DNA of 64,000 nt from Lachnospiraceae bacterium (GTDB lineage: Bacteria; Bacillota; Clostridia; Lachnospirales; Lachnospiraceae). Both the position numbers and the translations under genes were made by a program. Positions 37,823-46,267 of the stretch are shown here, piece after piece. Below the pieces are notes generated by a model that was not told the DNA's origin, searched no databases, and saw only the letters and a list, made by a program, of their open reading frames with translations. Within the stretch, counting starts at the first letter, position 1. Every line of letters starts with the position of its first letter. The DNA lies in the NCBI GenBank assembly GCA_016286035.1, contig JAEERY010000020.1:124001-188000 (forward strand), in the 5' to 3' direction.

Positions 37823-38775
37823 AAACATATTTGATTGGTTTTTGTGATATGGGCAGGGATTTTGATGAGTATGATAACATATTTGTCAATGCATTAAAGA
37901 AAGCAGAAATATCATATGAACTATCCGAAAAACCCGAAGTATTGTTTTATTCGGTTTTTGGAAATCGACACAATTTGTATAGAGATTGCATAAAAGTTTT
38001 TTTTATAGGTGAACCTATTGCTCCGGATTTTAATGAGTGTGACTATGCGATAGGCTTTGATAAAATGGTATTCGGAGACAGGTATTTAAGAAGACCGTTA
38101 TGGTTTCCTGACAGATGTAATATTCCTCAGATGGACATATCTGATGAGGAAGCATTAAATCGAAAATTCTGTAATTTTGTCTATTCAAATGATAAAGACG
38201 GAAATGCTGTTGAATTAAGGACCAAATTCGCCAAGCTTCTTATGGAGTATAAACATGTGGACTGTCCTGGGAGAGTTCTTAATAATATGACATCAGATCT
38301 TCTTGCGCGTGAAGACAGAGACTGGGTAAGAAGCAAAGTAGACTTTTTGAAAGGTTATAAGTTTACGATCTCTTTTGAGAATTCAAAATACAACGGATAT
38401 ACTACCGAAAAGATGCTTAATCCTTTATCTGCCAGATCCATCCCAATCTATTGGGGCAACCCGAAAGTAGAGGAGGACTTCAATCCTGATGCATTTGTTA
38501 ATGCTAACGGATATGAGGACAGACTTGAGGAGATAGTCAAGAAGATAATAGAATTAGACAATGACGACGATGCTTATTTAAGGATGCTTCATGCAAATCC
38601 GATGAAATCAGACTATGATCCCAAAGAGGATAGAGATAAGTTTGATCGATTTATTGTTGATATTGTCACAGGCGATAAAACTCCCTTTGCCAAGGATCCG
38701 CTTAATTTCAGGCGCAGAATGACATTTATGAATATGTCCCGTAAAGAGAAAATCATGTTTTTTTTGAAGAAATGA
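37819..38775 (+). CDS. Glycosyltransferase family 10 (fucosyltransferase-like)
   Basis: A 318-residue GT10 enzyme, the family of alpha-1,3/4-fucosyltransferases that use GDP-fucose. The C-terminal donor-binding domain shows FTISFENSKYNGYTTEKMLNPLSARSIPIYWGNP, split here as FENS, YTTEK and IPIYWG, the family signature, with the conserved Glu and Lys. The N-terminal half has the shorter acceptor domain with FIGEPIAPDFN. GGAGAG precedes the ATG at 37819, which overlaps the pyruvyl transferase stop; the TTG at 37813 is unlikely. No GDP-fucose pathway genes are in the window. Its stop is 11 bases from that of the convergent DUF6020 gene. Confidence 0.87.
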   Translation: MKTYLIGFCDMGRDFDEYDNIFVNALKKAEISYELSEKPEVLFYSVFGNRHNLYRDCIKVFFIGEPIAPDFNECDYAIGFDKMVFGDRYLRRPLWFPDRCNIPQMDISDEEALNRKFCNFVYSNDKDGNAVELRTKFAKLLMEYKHVDCPGRVLNNMTSDLLAREDRDWVRSKVDFLKGYKFTISFENSKYNGYTTEKMLNPLSARSIPIYWGNPKVEEDFNPDAFVNANGYEDRLEEIVKKIIELDNDDDAYLRMLHANPMKSDYDPKEDRDKFDRFIVDIVTGDKTPFAKDPLNFRRRMTFMNMSRKEKIMFFLKK

Positions 38776-38786
38776 TTTAGACGTTC

Positions 38787-40154
38787 TTATTTTTGCGTGA
38801 GCGAGGCAGGTTTTTTGAATAATTGCATTATTGCTACAGGAACTGATAAGAAGAAGAAATATCCGTAGCGGATGATCGCACCGGGCCCAAGCAGCAATGT
38901 GCATAAATATAGCAGAAAGAATAAATAAGCAAACCCTTCCTTGCGATGATGTTTAAGACCGATTAGGCAAGCAATGATATTCAACCAGATATAAAGTCCC
39001 ATATTAAGGAATAATGAATACGGCTTTGAGGGATCGTTAAAATAGAATAACGATATGTATAGATCGCATAATTGAGGGATTTTAGATTCCTGTTCTGCAT
39101 CACCGCGGTAGTCTCGCCTTGCAAGGAAGAATACATTGTATGAATAAGGTTGATGAAAAGGATCAATAAATCCTTGAATATTATACCAGACAGCCTGTGT
39201 GCTTATAACTGGGTGCTTAAGGGCGATTATGGTTGAATCAAGCAGAAAATGCTTGCATTTTGATTCCCAGATTTCAAAAGGAAGGTATTTTTTCATGGGA
39301 TCGGCAAGACAATAATTATATTCATCGGCATTGGGTATATATTCTTCTATAAGAGCTTTTTCCTCATCAGTAGCTACAGTGTTGTATACTCTTCCCATTA
39401 TCTGACCGGGAATGCTCATCATTTCTTTTATTGATCCGGGATAAGCACCGGTAGCAAATACCAGGGATTTATTCACAGTAATAGCTAGAACGGTAACCGC
39501 TATCATATACTTTGCGTATTTAGTGATTGTTTCAACATTATGATTTTTCTTTTTGAGTATTAATATGGTAAGTATAAGCAGCAGTGAAGTTGCTATAATA
39601 GCGTGGACGGCATTGTTTCTGAAAAGTAGCATAAGAACGGCATTTAATATCATGCGAATGAGTCGAATATATTTTTTTTCATTCTTTTGTGATTCCAAAA
39701 GTGTTAAACTGTCAATAAAGAATATCAGTCCAAAACCGGCAAACAGAATATCTTTTGTATGTGAGATTGCTAACAGTGAATTGACTGGAAAAACAGCATA
39801 GAATACTACTGCGATGTAGATTGGGATATGGTTTTTTAATCGTTTATGTAAATAACTGACAGCATAAGTCATTGCACCATCTATAACAAACAGTTGAATT
39901 ATGGTAGCACATGCATATCCGAGATTATAATTGAAATTATATTTGGCATTACCAAACAGATTATGAAAGAAACCGATAAAAAGCGTATGCAGTAACGGGT
40001 GATTTGTATAGAATGCGTGCTCATTGTACTGAGTGATCTGAACATTGAGATCATAAGCGCAAATTCCCGGATAAAATGCCAAGAATACGATAAAATGACA
40101 TATGAATATAATGCAGAACACTATTATGGTTGACAGGATCTCTTTCTTCTTCAT
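38787..40154 (-). CDS. DUF6020 family membrane protein, GT-C-like (paralogue 2)
   Basis: A 455-residue polytopic protein related to the one at 23723. Shared blocks: FYPGICAYDLNVQITQ then NHPLLHTLFIG, SHTKDILFAG, MLLFRNNAVHA, and a mid-protein IPGQIMGRVYN. It is about 150 residues shorter, lacking part of the N-terminal membrane region. The start ATG at 40154 lacks a ribosome binding site and sits 6 bases after a TATAAT on its own strand. It is a lone minus-strand gene between two plus-strand blocks. Probable lipid-linked sugar transferase or related; not demonstrated for the family. Confidence 0.7.
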   Translation of the reverse strand: MKKKEILSTIIVFCIIFICHFIVFLAFYPGICAYDLNVQITQYNEHAFYTNHPLLHTLFIGFFHNLFGNAKYNFNYNLGYACATIIQLFVIDGAMTYAVSYLHKRLKNHIPIYIAVVFYAVFPVNSLLAISHTKDILFAGFGLIFFIDSLTLLESQKNEKKYIRLIRMILNAVLMLLFRNNAVHAIIATSLLLILTILILKKKNHNVETITKYAKYMIAVTVLAITVNKSLVFATGAYPGSIKEMMSIPGQIMGRVYNTVATDEEKALIEEYIPNADEYNYCLADPMKKYLPFEIWESKCKHFLLDSTIIALKHPVISTQAVWYNIQGFIDPFHQPYSYNVFFLARRDYRGDAEQESKIPQLCDLYISLFYFNDPSKPYSLFLNMGLYIWLNIIACLIGLKHHRKEGFAYLFFLLYLCTLLLGPGAIIRYGYFFFLSVPVAIMQLFKKPASLTQK

Positions 40155-40160
40155 GATGTC

Positions 40161-40189
40161 ATTATAATGTTTTGTTTGAGAAAATTAAA
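40161..40189 (-). promoter_or_regulatory. Possible promoter of the DUF6020 gene
   Basis: On the minus strand TTTAAT (40189-40184), 17 bases, then TATAAT (40166-40161). The -35 is weak. The palindromic ATTATAAT also offers a TATAAT at 40163-40168 on the plus strand, so divergent start points for the PglC-like gene at 40192 are possible. If the minus-strand use is right, the DUF6020 message would start at or beside its ATG. Confidence 0.35.
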
Positions 40190-40191
40190 GT

Positions 40192-40857
40192 ATGAGTATA
40201 GACAACAACAATGATATAAATATAAAAGAAAATGGTATATATGGCAGATATATAAAGCGTCTCTTGGATATAATACTTGCATTGCTGATACTTGTTGCAT
40301 TTTGCTGGCTATATCTTATAGTTGCCATACTTGTCAGAGTAAAACTGGGAAGTCCGATACTGTTCAAACAACCAAGACCGGGAAAAAATGAAAAGGTCTT
40401 TGACATGTACAAGTTCAGAACGATGACCGATGAAAGAGATGCGGACGGAAATCTGTTGCCTGATGAGGTTCGTCTTACGAGATTTGGAAATATGTTAAGA
40501 AAAACAAGTCTTGATGAACTTCCCGAGCTTTTCTGCATTCTTAAAGGGGATATGTCTTTTGTCGGACCAAGACCGCTTTTGGTCAAATATCTGCCTTACT
40601 ATAATGAGAGAGAGAAACTTCGTCACAGCGTTCGCCCCGGACTGACGGGATATGCTCAGGCGCATGGCAGAAATGCGATCTCATGGGAAAAGAAGTTTGA
40701 GTATGACGTTTATTATGTTGAGCACCTGAGTTTTTTAATGGATATCAGGGTGATAATAGATACAGTAAAAACAGTTCTTTCACATGATGGTGTTGTACTA
40801 AACGCATTAGAGGATTTTGATGTTTACAGAAAACATCAGATGGAGGAAAATGGTTGA
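40192..40857 (+). CDS. Initiating sugar-phosphate transferase (PglC-like, monotopic)
   Basis: A 221-residue polyprenyl-phosphate phosphoglycosyl transferase of the small PglC type: one N-terminal hydrophobic re-entrant helix (about residues 24-50) and the catalytic domain. FKQPRPGKNEKVF, YKFRTM, the catalytic TSLDELPEL (Asp108-Glu109) and FVGPRPLL are the family's invariant blocks. It transfers a sugar 1-phosphate from a UDP-sugar to undecaprenyl phosphate, the first membrane step of a lipid-linked oligosaccharide. The PglF-type dehydratase at 34900 could supply its substrate. It is the only initiating transferase in the window. Overlap with the next gene depends on that gene's start. Confidence 0.92.
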   Translation: MSIDNNNDINIKENGIYGRYIKRLLDIILALLILVAFCWLYLIVAILVRVKLGSPILFKQPRPGKNEKVFDMYKFRTMTDERDADGNLLPDEVRLTRFGNMLRKTSLDELPELFCILKGDMSFVGPRPLLVKYLPYYNEREKLRHSVRPGLTGYAQAHGRNAISWEKKFEYDVYYVEHLSFLMDIRVIIDTVKTVLSHDGVVLNALEDFDVYRKHQMEENG

Positions 40858-40858
40858 T

Positions 40859-41806
40859 ATGAGATCATCAGATGGATTTTATCCTAGTCCTGTCATATGT
40901 CTGAACGATAAAGAGATTCCGGGATTGTATGTAAAACGTGAAGATATGATCCCGTATTCGTTCGGTGGAAATAAAGCAAGGAAAGCCTTGCTTTTCTTTA
41001 AAGAGATAGATGAGGGTGATTACGATTGTGTTGTAACCTATGGCAGCAGTCATTCGAATCACTGCAGAGTTATCGCAAATATGTCAGCAGCCCGAAAAAT
41101 GCCGTGCTATCTGATAGGTCCTGCTGAAGTAAGTGACACAACATTTAACAGCAGACTGATGGATATTTTGGGAGTTGAGCAGACAATCGTACCTGTAGAA
41201 GAAGTAAGCGATACAATAGATAAAAAACTCGCAGAACTTAAATCTGCAGGGAAAAAACCATATTTCATCGCAGGCGGTGGACATGGTAATACAGGAACCC
41301 AGGCCTATGTCGATTGTTATGAAGAGATAAGAGAATTTGAGCAGACCAATGGAATTAAATTTGACTATATATTCTTTGCGAGCGGAACAGGAACGACTCA
41401 GGCAGGATTGGTATGTGGACAGCTTCTTAATAATGATTACAGAAAGATCGTTGGTATAAGTATTGCAAGGAAAAATCCCAGAGGAAGAGATGTTGTCCTT
41501 TCGAGTATAAAGGAGTATTTTAACGAGTGTTACCCTGAAAAAGGCATAACATCTGAACAGATTGAAGAGAAAACGATATTTCTTGATGATTATACCGGTG
41601 ACGGATACGGTAAAGACAGTAACGAGATCAAAAGCATAATAAAGGATAGTCTTATAAGATATGGAATGCCGCTTGATGCGACATATACGGGAAAAGCTTT
41701 CTTTGGTATGAAAGAATATATTCAAAAAGAAGGTATTGAAGATAAGAATATCCTGTTTATACATACAGGCGGAACACCATTGTTTTTTGATGAGATAATA
41801 GGTTAG
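40859..41806 (+). CDS. PLP-dependent ACC deaminase/D-cysteine desulfhydrase family protein
   Basis: A 315-residue fold-type II PLP enzyme. The YSFGGNKARKA block near residue 36 holds the PLP-binding Lys in the same context as ACC deaminase and D-cysteine desulfhydrase; YGSSHSNHCR near 65 is the active-site Ser/His block; FASGTGTTQAG near 170 binds the cofactor phosphate. GGAGG at 40842-40846 fits either ATG 40859 (12 bases) or ATG 40850 (3 bases), neither ideal. It lies between an initiating transferase and an ATP-grasp ligase, 2 bases from the latter, so it may make a non-standard or D-amino acid destined for the glycan. Reaction not determined. Confidence 0.75.
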   Translation: MRSSDGFYPSPVICLNDKEIPGLYVKREDMIPYSFGGNKARKALLFFKEIDEGDYDCVVTYGSSHSNHCRVIANMSAARKMPCYLIGPAEVSDTTFNSRLMDILGVEQTIVPVEEVSDTIDKKLAELKSAGKKPYFIAGGGHGNTGTQAYVDCYEEIREFEQTNGIKFDYIFFASGTGTTQAGLVCGQLLNNDYRKIVGISIARKNPRGRDVVLSSIKEYFNECYPEKGITSEQIEEKTIFLDDYTGDGYGKDSNEIKSIIKDSLIRYGMPLDATYTGKAFFGMKEYIQKEGIEDKNILFIHTGGTPLFFDEIIG

Positions 41807-41808
41807 AG

Positions 41809-42792
41809 ATGAATATACTTATATTGAGCGCGGGAACACGCGATAAAGTAGTACAGTTTTTTAAAAATGAACTGCGTGGAGAAGGCAGGGTGATAGCAAC
41901 TGATTGCAGTAATCTGGCACCAGCGGCCTACGAGGCAGACAAGTTCTGTCTTGTTCCGAGGATCAATGCGCCGGGATATATGGACGGTATTTTAGATATA
42001 TGCAGACAGGAAGGTGTTGATGCAGTATTTTCACTGATCGATCCGGAACTCAGTATGGTAGCGGACTATGCTGAAAGATTCAAAGAGATGGGCGTGACAC
42101 CGATCATATCTGACAAAGACCTGGTAGACAAATGCTTTAATAAATTTGAAATGGCTAAAGAATTTGAAAAGCACGGCCTGAAAACAGCACTTTGTTATCT
42201 TTCTATAGATGAATTTAATGCAGCGCGTAAAGAAGGTAAGATAGATTATCCTGTTTTTGTTAAGCCGGTATGCGGAAGCGCAAGTCTCCATATCAACAAA
42301 GTTACATCGGATAAGGAACTTGAGGGACTGTTTTCGATGTATGATGATCTGATGATCCAGGAATATATGAACGGACAGGAATACGGCGCAGATGTTTATA
42401 TTGATATGCTCAGTGGAAAATGCACTTCCATATTTATAAAAAAGAAGATAAAGATGCGTGCGGGAGAGACGGATAAATCCGTATCGGTTCATATCCCCGA
42501 GTTATTTGATCAAATATCCTCCTTTGTTGAGAACGAAGGCTTTAGAGGTATCATAGATATAGATATCTTTGAAGTAAACGGAGAATACTATTTCTCAGAG
42601 ATCAATCCCAGATTTGGCGGTGGATATCCTCATGCCTATGCGTGTGGAGTGAATGTACCTGCACAGATAATAAATAATCTCAAAGGAAACAAGAATCCCG
42701 TAACAATAGGAGATTACAAAGACGACATCGTAATGATGAAATATAATGAGATCATGATAAGAGATATGAGCGGTACAGAACTTGTGCCATAG
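41809..42792 (+). CDS. ATP-grasp ligase (carbamoyl-phosphate-synthase-like fold)
   Basis: A 327-residue ATP-grasp protein. The N-terminal Rossmann-like part (NILILSAGTRDKVV) is followed by YPVFVKPVCGSAS near 147 (ATP-binding Lys), MIQEYMNGQEYGADVYID, and FSEINPRFGGGYPHAYACG near 264 with the Mg-binding Glu and Asn. Relatives form amide or peptide bonds through acyl phosphates. Only 2 bases separate it from the PLP enzyme and 9 bases follow it to a PglA-like glycosyltransferase, so it could link an amino acid to a sugar carboxylate or amine, or join two small acids. Substrate assignment is inference. Confidence 0.8.
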   Translation: MNILILSAGTRDKVVQFFKNELRGEGRVIATDCSNLAPAAYEADKFCLVPRINAPGYMDGILDICRQEGVDAVFSLIDPELSMVADYAERFKEMGVTPIISDKDLVDKCFNKFEMAKEFEKHGLKTALCYLSIDEFNAARKEGKIDYPVFVKPVCGSASLHINKVTSDKELEGLFSMYDDLMIQEYMNGQEYGADVYIDMLSGKCTSIFIKKKIKMRAGETDKSVSVHIPELFDQISSFVENEGFRGIIDIDIFEVNGEYYFSEINPRFGGGYPHAYACGVNVPAQIINNLKGNKNPVTIGDYKDDIVMMKYNEIMIRDMSGTELVP

Positions 42793-42801
42793 GATGAAAT
42801 T

Positions 42802-43884
42802 ATGCCAAAAGTATTGATACTTGCCAATTCATCGAGCGGGCTTTACGGATTCAGAAATGAATTGGTATTAGAACTTCTAAAAGAATATGAGGTCTATGCA
42901 TCCCTACCGGATAAGACAAATAATGCAGAGCTTGAACAAGAGGGATGTCATATCATAGAGACTCCCATAAATCGCAGAGGAGTCAATCCTGCCGAGGATT
43001 TCAAACTGTTCAGATCTTATCTGAAACTTCTGGATACCATTAAACCTGATGTTGTGCTTACATATACCATAAAGCCTAATGTCTACGGCGGATATGCATG
43101 CAGAAAAAAGAAGATCCCGTATATAGCGAATATCACAGGACTGGGATCAGCACTTGAGAATCCTGGCATCCTTCAAAAGATAACAAAGATCCTGTATAAA
43201 GCAGGACTTAAGAAAGCAAATACCGTTTTTTTGCAAAATCCTTACAATCTGGATTTCTTTGAAAAGAATAGAATAACAAATGCGCCAAAGGTTTTACTGC
43301 CGGGTTCGGGAGTAAATGTAGACAGATTTAGAGCCTGTGAGTGGCCAAAAGAAAAAACTGCATTTGTATTTGTTTCTAGAGTTATGAGAGAAAAGGGAAT
43401 AGAAGAATATCTGGCATGTGCAGAAAAGATCCGTGCGGAAAGACCGGATGTTGAGTTTCATATCCTTGGTTATTGCGAAGAGGAATATGAAGAAAGACTG
43501 CGAGACCTGGAAAAAAAAGGCATCATTCGTTATCATGGAAATGTATTGGATGTCAGACCTTATCTTTCGGAAGTGAAATGCTTGATCCATCCTTCATTTT
43601 ATCCTGAAGGAATGTCAAATGTATGTCTGGAAGCTGCAGCCAGTGCAAGAGCTGTTATAACTACCGACAGACCGGGTTGCAGAGAAACGGTAATGGATGG
43701 ACAGACCGGATTTATAGTTCCCGTACAGGATAAAGATGAGCTTATTTCGGCTGTAAGAAAATTCCTGGCAATGACGGATGAAGATCAGCAGGCTATGGGA
43801 ATGGCAGGGCGCAAATATGTTGAAGAGTATTTCAACAGACAAAAAGTCGTTGATGCATATATGGCAAGGATACATGAGATATGA
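42802..43884 (+). CDS. GT4 glycosyltransferase, PglA-like
   Basis: A 360-residue GT-B glycosyltransferase. It resembles PglA and similar enzymes adding the second sugar of a lipid-linked glycan: VLILANSSSGLYGFRNE at the start, VLTYTIKPNVYGG and NITGLGSALE in the acceptor domain, LPGSGVNVDRF near 168, FVSRVMREKGIEEYL, HPSFYPEGMSNVCLEAAA and GCRETV in the donor domain. The retaining-GT4 Glu pair (EGMSNVCLE) is present. It follows the PglC-like transferase module and overlaps the next GT4 by 4 bases. Likely UDP-HexNAc donor, by analogy only. Confidence 0.85.
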   Translation: MPKVLILANSSSGLYGFRNELVLELLKEYEVYASLPDKTNNAELEQEGCHIIETPINRRGVNPAEDFKLFRSYLKLLDTIKPDVVLTYTIKPNVYGGYACRKKKIPYIANITGLGSALENPGILQKITKILYKAGLKKANTVFLQNPYNLDFFEKNRITNAPKVLLPGSGVNVDRFRACEWPKEKTAFVFVSRVMREKGIEEYLACAEKIRAERPDVEFHILGYCEEEYEERLRDLEKKGIIRYHGNVLDVRPYLSEVKCLIHPSFYPEGMSNVCLEAAASARAVITTDRPGCRETVMDGQTGFIVPVQDKDELISAVRKFLAMTDEDQQAMGMAGRKYVEEYFNRQKVVDAYMARIHEI

Positions 43885-45092
43885 AGATTCTTATCGTAAA
43901 CAAATTTTTATATCCTAACGGAGGTTCTGAGACCTATATATTTGAGATAGGAAAACAACTTGAAAAACTGGGCCATGAAGTCCAGTTTTTTGGTATGGAA
44001 CACGAAGGACGCGTGGTAGGGAATAATGTCGGTGCTTATACTTCTGACATGGATTTTCATACCGGCAAGATGGACAAACTGCTGTATCCTTTCAAGATAC
44101 TCTATTCGTTTGATGCAAAAAAACAGATTCGCAAAGTCCTAAATGACATGCAACCGGATGTTGTGCATCTGAATAATATCAATTTTCAGATTACACCTGC
44201 TGTAATAGATGAGATATACAGCTTCAGAAAAAGAAGCGGAAAAAATATAAAGATAATCTCAACGGCACATGATTATCAATGGATATGTCCGAATCATATG
44301 ATGAGGATACCCTCAAAAGACTGCAACTGTGACAAGTGTTTTGGTGGACATTATACTAACTGTACAAAGAATAGATGCATACATGATTCTTTAGTTAAGA
44401 GTTTGCTTGGCAGTGTTGAAGCAAAGCTCTACAGAATGAAAAAAACATACAGCCGTGTTGATACTATTATTTGTCCAAGCGCATTTTTGTATGAAAGATT
44501 TAGTAAGGACAGCATATTAAGTAAAACCAATCTGATTGCAAAGCATAACTTCTTTATAAAGAGTGAAGATCATGAAGAGATATTAAAGCTTACTAAGAAG
44601 GATTACGTATTGTACTTTGGGAGATACTCAAAGGAAAAAGGGATAATGACTCTTATCAATGCGGTGAAGCAATTACCGGAGATACCGTTTGTCTTTGCCG
44701 GAAAGGGATCGTTAGAGTCTGAACTGTCCGGAATAGAGAATATAGAAAATAAAGGATTCCTAACCGGATATGAATTGAAGAAACTGATAAGAGAAGCAAG
44801 ATTTGCGATATATCCATCGGAATGGTATGAGAATTGTCCGTTTGCTGTTATGGAAGCCATATCCTACGGAACCCCTGTTATAGGTGCTCGTATCGGTGGA
44901 ATTCCAGAACTTATAGGAGAAAACAGGACGGGACTCGAATTTGTCAGCGGGGATGTAAAATCTCTGGCTGATACGATCCATAGATTGTGGAATGATGAAG
45001 ATAAGCAGAACGCAATGGAAAAGTTTTGTTTGGAAGCAAGATTTGATACCGTGGAAGACTATGTTGACTGGCTGATTAAGGAAGTATATTAA
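43881..45092 (+). CDS. GT4 glycosyltransferase with internal cysteine cluster
   Basis: A 403-residue GT-B enzyme. NKFLYPNGGSETY at the start and YPSEWYENCPFAVMEAISYGTPVIG in the donor domain are typical GT4 blocks (quoted in parts: PSEWYENCPF, VMEAISYGTP). Near residues 145-170 is a cysteine cluster, CNCDKCFGG followed by NCTKNRC, that occurs in a subgroup of GT4 enzymes and may bind a metal. The start ATG overlaps the previous stop (ATGA). It ends the operon from 40192 and is followed by a hairpin terminator at 45110-45145. Confidence 0.84.
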   Translation: MKILIVNKFLYPNGGSETYIFEIGKQLEKLGHEVQFFGMEHEGRVVGNNVGAYTSDMDFHTGKMDKLLYPFKILYSFDAKKQIRKVLNDMQPDVVHLNNINFQITPAVIDEIYSFRKRSGKNIKIISTAHDYQWICPNHMMRIPSKDCNCDKCFGGHYTNCTKNRCIHDSLVKSLLGSVEAKLYRMKKTYSRVDTIICPSAFLYERFSKDSILSKTNLIAKHNFFIKSEDHEEILKLTKKDYVLYFGRYSKEKGIMTLINAVKQLPEIPFVFAGKGSLESELSGIENIENKGFLTGYELKKLIREARFAIYPSEWYENCPFAVMEAISYGTPVIGARIGGIPELIGENRTGLEFVSGDVKSLADTIHRLWNDEDKQNAMEKFCLEARFDTVEDYVDWLIKEVY

Positions 45093-45109
45093 ACGTATTG
45101 TTTTAAATA

Positions 45110-45145
45110 AAGAAAAGTATCCAATGATAGATACTTTTTTCTTTA
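45110..45145. terminator. Bidirectional intrinsic terminator
   Basis: AAAGAAAAGTATC on the left pairs with GATACTTTTTTCTTT on the right (core GTATC 45117-45121 with GATAC 45130-45134, extended by A-T pairs), loop of 8 bases. A and T runs on both sides let it serve the plus-strand operon ending at 45092 and the convergent minus-strand epimerase gene ending at 45143. Confidence 0.8.
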
Positions 45146-46117
45146 CAGATTCTCTTTATACCAGTCTATTGCCAGTTTGATACCCGCTTCGAAATCATAA
45201 TCGGGATCATAACCTAACATCTTTTTAGCTTTGCTGATATCTGCATTGGAATGCTTGATATCTCCGGGTCTGTCAGGACCGAAGTTAGGTTCACGCTCAA
45301 TGTTAAGAGCACGGCACAGATCATAATATATATCGATCAGATATTCTCTTCCGCCATAAGCTATATTGAAAGCATTGCCTGCGGATTCTGAAGAAGCAAG
45401 ACAGGCTTTAAGGTTGGCTTCGATGACATTATCGATATAAGTGAAATCACGTGACTGTTTTCCGTCACCGTTTATGGTCGGTGTCTCGCCGTTAATGAGC
45501 ATTTTTAAAAACTTGGGTATTACAGCGGCATAAGCGCCGTCAGGATCCTGACGTCTGCCAAATACATTGAAGTATCTCAAGCCATAGGTATCAAGACCGT
45601 AAAGCTTATGATAAAGCTTGCCGTATTCTTCAGTCACACGCTTTGTAAGCGCATAAGGAGAAAGAAGATTGCCCTCCTGCCCCTCTACTTTAGGTAGAAT
45701 GGGATGGTCACCATATACGGAGGAGCTTGAAGCATAAATAAACTTCTTCACACCGGTCTGTCGTGCTGCTTCCATCATATTGAGGGTACCGCCGATATTG
45801 TTTTCATTGTAAAAGAGCGGCATCTCTATGCTTCTCGGAACGCTTCCCCATGCGGCCTGATGGAGTACGAAATCCTTTCCAGTACATACTTCCTTGCACA
45901 GATCAAGATCACGTATGTCTCCTTTGATAAATGTATATCGAGGATTGTCTAAAAATGGATCCACATTGGCCTGTTTACCTGTTGAAAGGTTATCTAAACA
46001 GGTAACCTCATATCCGAGATCAAGTATAGCCTCACAGAGGTTGGAACCTATGAAACCGGCACCGCCTGTTACCAGAAATTTTGTGTTGTTTGGAAATAAT
46101 AATTCTTTATAACTCAT
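45143..46117 (-). CDS. wbpP: UDP-N-acetylglucosamine 4-epimerase (WbpP/TviC type)
   Basis: A 324-residue SDR sugar-nucleotide epimerase. VTGGAGFIGSNL (16-27) binds NAD, ASSSSVYGD precedes the active site, and Tyr155-x-x-x-Lys159 (YALTK) is catalytic. HQAAWGSVPRSIEMP is characteristic of WbpP/TviC enzymes, which act on N-acetylated UDP-hexosamines and their uronic acids, as distinct from GalE. It is divergent from a WbpO/TviB-type dehydrogenase, the same pairing as in Vi-antigen and P. aeruginosa O6 loci. The ATG at 46117 is the only sensible start, since the longer frame to 46255 would put a 46-residue non-conserved extension in front and cross the promoter. Confidence 0.88.
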   Translation of the reverse strand: MSYKELLFPNNTKFLVTGGAGFIGSNLCEAILDLGYEVTCLDNLSTGKQANVDPFLDNPRYTFIKGDIRDLDLCKEVCTGKDFVLHQAAWGSVPRSIEMPLFYNENNIGGTLNMMEAARQTGVKKFIYASSSSVYGDHPILPKVEGQEGNLLSPYALTKRVTEEYGKLYHKLYGLDTYGLRYFNVFGRRQDPDGAYAAVIPKFLKMLINGETPTINGDGKQSRDFTYIDNVIEANLKACLASSESAGNAFNIAYGGREYLIDIYYDLCRALNIEREPNFGPDRPGDIKHSNADISKAKKMLGYDPDYDFEAGIKLAIDWYKENL

Positions 46118-46127
46118 AACGAGGCAA

Positions 46128-46156
46128 ATTATAGCATAGATGAGTGGAAGGCTCAA
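46128..46156 (-). promoter_or_regulatory. Promoter of the WbpP-type epimerase gene
   Basis: On the minus strand: TTGAGC (46156-46151), a spacer of exactly 17 bases, and a perfect TATAAT (46133-46128). The predicted transcription start is near 46121, about 4 bases before the ATG at 46117, and no ribosome binding site lies between. This supports the short start and suggests a leaderless or nearly leaderless message. Confidence 0.7.
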
Positions 46157-46267
46157 GGAATACTTGTCTAAACACTGCAAATGGAGTAAAATATCACTGT
46201 TTAACAAATAAATAAGAAGAACTTGCCGGGGGGAAGAATGACCGGTTACAGTCAATTGGAGGACATG

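Noticed and set aside
45143-46255. Longer start for the WbpP-type gene at 46255.
   Set aside because: The extra 46 residues are not family-like and would be encoded across the promoter and into the divergent dehydrogenase region.
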